A DNA stretch of 12,073 nucleotides from positions 1-12,073 of the forward strand of contig JAOUQA010000028.1 of the NCBI GenBank assembly GCA_029879605.1. The letters run 5' to 3'. The notes below the pieces were generated by a model. The model worked only from the letters and a program-made list of their open reading frames with translations. It made no database searches and was not told the origin of the DNA. The first letter of the stretch is position 1. Each line of letters begins with the position of its first letter. Of the stretch, positions 10,643 to 12,073 are shown piece by piece. This DNA comes from Gammaproteobacteria bacterium. Its GTDB lineage: Bacteria > Pseudomonadota > Gammaproteobacteria > SZUA-229. The position numbers and the translations under genes were made by a program.

Positions 10643-12073
10643 TTAGATCAGGGGCACAATCAGCAGTGCCACAATATTCATGATCTTAATCAGCGGGTTG
10701 ATCGCAGGGCCTGCTGTATCTTTGTATGGGTCACCGACGGTGTCACCAGTGACAGCGGCTTTATGTGCATCAGATCCTTTACCGCCGTGATTGCCATCTT
10801 CGATGTATTTCTTGGCGTTATCCCAGGCACCACCACCGGTGGTCATCGAAATCGCAACAAACAGGCCGGTTACAATGGTACCAATCAGTACACCACCCAG
10901 TGCTTCTGCACCCAGGGTCAGGCCAACAATAATAGGCACAGCAACAGGCAGCAGAGAAGGGATAATCATTTCTCTGATCGCTGCCTTGGTCAGCATATCG
11001 ACTGCCTTGGAGTAGTCAGGCTTTTGTGTACGATCCATAATGCCGGGCATTTCCTTGAACTGGCGACGTACTTCATTGACGATACCGCCAGCTGCACGAC
11101 CGACTGCTTCCATAGCCATGGCACCGAACAGGTAAGGGATCAGGCCACCGATAAATAGGCCGATGATAACCATGTGGTTGGACAGGTCAAAGGCGACGAC
11201 TTTACCTGCAGCACTCAGCGTGTTGGTGTAGTCAGCAAACAGCACCAGTGTGGCCAGACCAGCAGAACCGATGGCATAACCCTTGGTGACTGCCTTGGTG
11301 GTGTTACCCACAGCATCTAGCGCATCCGTGGTATTACGAATGTCTTCGGGCAGTTCAGCCATTTCAGCGATACCACCCGCGTTATCAGTGATAGGACCGT
11401 AGGCATCAAGGGCAACAATAATACCTGTCATAGACAGCATTGAGGTTGCTGCAATGGCAATGCCGTACAGGCCAGCTAGTTCATGAGCGCCCCAGATAGA
11501 TGCGCACACTGAAATTACAGGCAGTGCTGTCGATTTCATCGATACACCCAGGCCAGCAATAACGTTGGTGCCATCACCTGTAGTAGAGGCTTCTGCAATG
11601 CGGCGAACTGGGCCATATTCAGTAGCGGTGTAGTATTCAGTGATAATAATCATAGCTACCGTGAGTGCCAGACCAATCAATGCAGAGCCGTATAAAGCCC
11701 CTGTTGAATAGCCATCGATACCAGCCATCATTTTATTGGTGATGAAGTAGAACGCGACGGCTGAAAGCACAGCAGAAACCAGTGTGCCACGGTACAGGGC
11801 GTTCATGATCTTGCCACCTTCGTTTGCCTTCACGAAGAAGGTTCCAATGATCGAAGCGATAATTGAAACACCACCCAGAACCAGGGGATAGGTGATTGCA
11901 AGTTCGCCAGCATTTTTCAACAGCAGGCTGCCCAGCAGCATGGTCGCAATAATAGTAACTGCATAAGTTTCAAACAGGTCAGCAGCCATGCCTGCGCAGT
12001 CACCAACATTGTCGCCGACGTTGTCAGCAATAACAGCGGGGTTGCGTGGGTCATCTTCGGGGATGCCGGCTTC
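10643..12073 (-). CDS. hppA: Membrane-bound proton-translocating pyrophosphatase, K+-independent type, C-terminal two thirds, cut by window edge
   Basis: Integral membrane enzyme coupling pyrophosphate hydrolysis (or synthesis) to H+ movement. The frame is open to the right edge and gives 476 residues of a family of roughly 670-700. The catalytic signature DNVGDNVGDCAGMAADLFE straddles in-window residues 17-35, followed by many hydrophobic helices, TEYYTATEYGPVRRIAEAS, the conserved LDAYGPITDNAGGIAEM, and the C-terminal GDTVGDPYKDTAGPAINPL, which closes the active site. GNTTKAVTKG carries Lys at the position that is Ala in K+-dependent enzymes, with Thr three residues on, which marks the K+-independent class. 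The first pyrophosphate-binding motif lies beyond the window. With Sat consuming pyrophosphate, HppA may run in reverse to supply it, or recover energy when it accumulates. Its own terminator follows. Confidence 0.96.
   Translation of the reverse strand, partial: EAGIPEDDPRNPAVIADNVGDNVGDCAGMAADLFETYAVTIIATMLLGSLLLKNAGELAITYPLVLGGVSIIASIIGTFFVKANEGGKIMNALYRGTLVSAVLSAVAFYFITNKMMAGIDGYSTGALYGSALIGLALTVAMIIITEYYTATEYGPVRRIAEASTTGDGTNVIAGLGVSMKSTALPVISVCASIWGAHELAGLYGIAIAATSMLSMTGIIVALDAYGPITDNAGGIAEMAELPEDIRNTTDALDAVGNTTKAVTKGYAIGSAGLATLVLFADYTNTLSAAGKVVAFDLSNHMVIIGLFIGGLIPYLFGAMAMEAVGRAAGGIVNEVRRQFKEMPGIMDRTQKPDYSKAVDMLTKAAIREMIIPSLLPVAVPIIVGLTLGAEALGGVLIGTIVTGLFVAISMTTGGGAWDNAKKYIEDGNHGGKGSDAHKAAVTGDTVGDPYKDTAGPAINPLIKIMNIVALLIVPLI

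Noticed and set aside
10607..11158. 183-residue ORF opposite hppA
   Set aside because: It is the antisense shadow of a strongly conserved pyrophosphatase and has an implausible composition rich in His, Cys, Asn and Gln.
1..12073. CRISPR array, prophage, integrase or insertion sequence
   Set aside because: No regularly spaced repeats, transposase, integrase or phage genes are seen; the only mobile-looking items are the short inverted-repeat elements.

Overview
The window looks like chromosomal DNA of a sulfur-oxidising gammaproteobacterium. The evidence is AprB and the start of AprA (APS reductase), a dissimilatory-type ATP sulfurylase (Sat) and a membrane pyrophosphatase (HppA), which together form the cytoplasmic sulfite-to-sulfate branch and its pyrophosphate economy. 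A YdcH protein, a DksA-like protein and a perfect FNR-type box fit the same group. The genus cannot be fixed from the sequence alone.

Layout. (1) 1-1059, minus strand: aprB then aprA, with aprA running off the left edge. The leader is long and unusual (1060 to about 1500). (2) 1620-2255, plus strand: a DUF971 domain fused to a MoaD-like ubiquitin fold that lacks the usual C-terminal diglycine, behind a Fur-like box. It converges, across a dispersed inverted-repeat element, on a small cysteine-containing protein of unknown function (2416-2685, minus). (3) 3056-7145, plus strand: a Crp/Fnr-type regulator with a non-FNR recognition helix, then a Tat-exported NapA-like molybdopterin oxidoreductase and a secreted tetraheme cytochrome c. 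A strong bidirectional terminator at 7176-7212 closes this block. (4) 7234-8427, minus: sat. (5) 8597-9905, minus: a ydcH, dksA-like, msrA row, with two FNR-type boxes 30 bp apart upstream and a hairpin that covers the msrA ribosome binding site. (6) 10045-10446, minus: a hemerythrin-like protein. (7) 10643-12073, minus: hppA, followed on its 3' side by a terminator and running off the right edge.

How the genes may work together. AprBA oxidises sulfite with AMP to APS. Sat converts APS and pyrophosphate to ATP and sulfate. HppA couples the membrane proton gradient to pyrophosphate turnover, and its motif marks it as the K+-independent type. The module in block 3 is the least familiar part: a periplasmic NapA-type catalytic subunit next to a small bis-His-capable tetraheme cytochrome, with no NapB, NapC, NapD, iron-sulfur subunit or membrane anchor visible. 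It is probably a periplasmic respiratory or redox-balancing enzyme. Nitrate is the default substrate guess, but the sequence does not prove it. The redox and stress genes around it (FNR-type boxes, hemerythrin, periplasmic MsrA, DksA-like) suggest a cell that moves between oxic and anoxic or nitrosative conditions.
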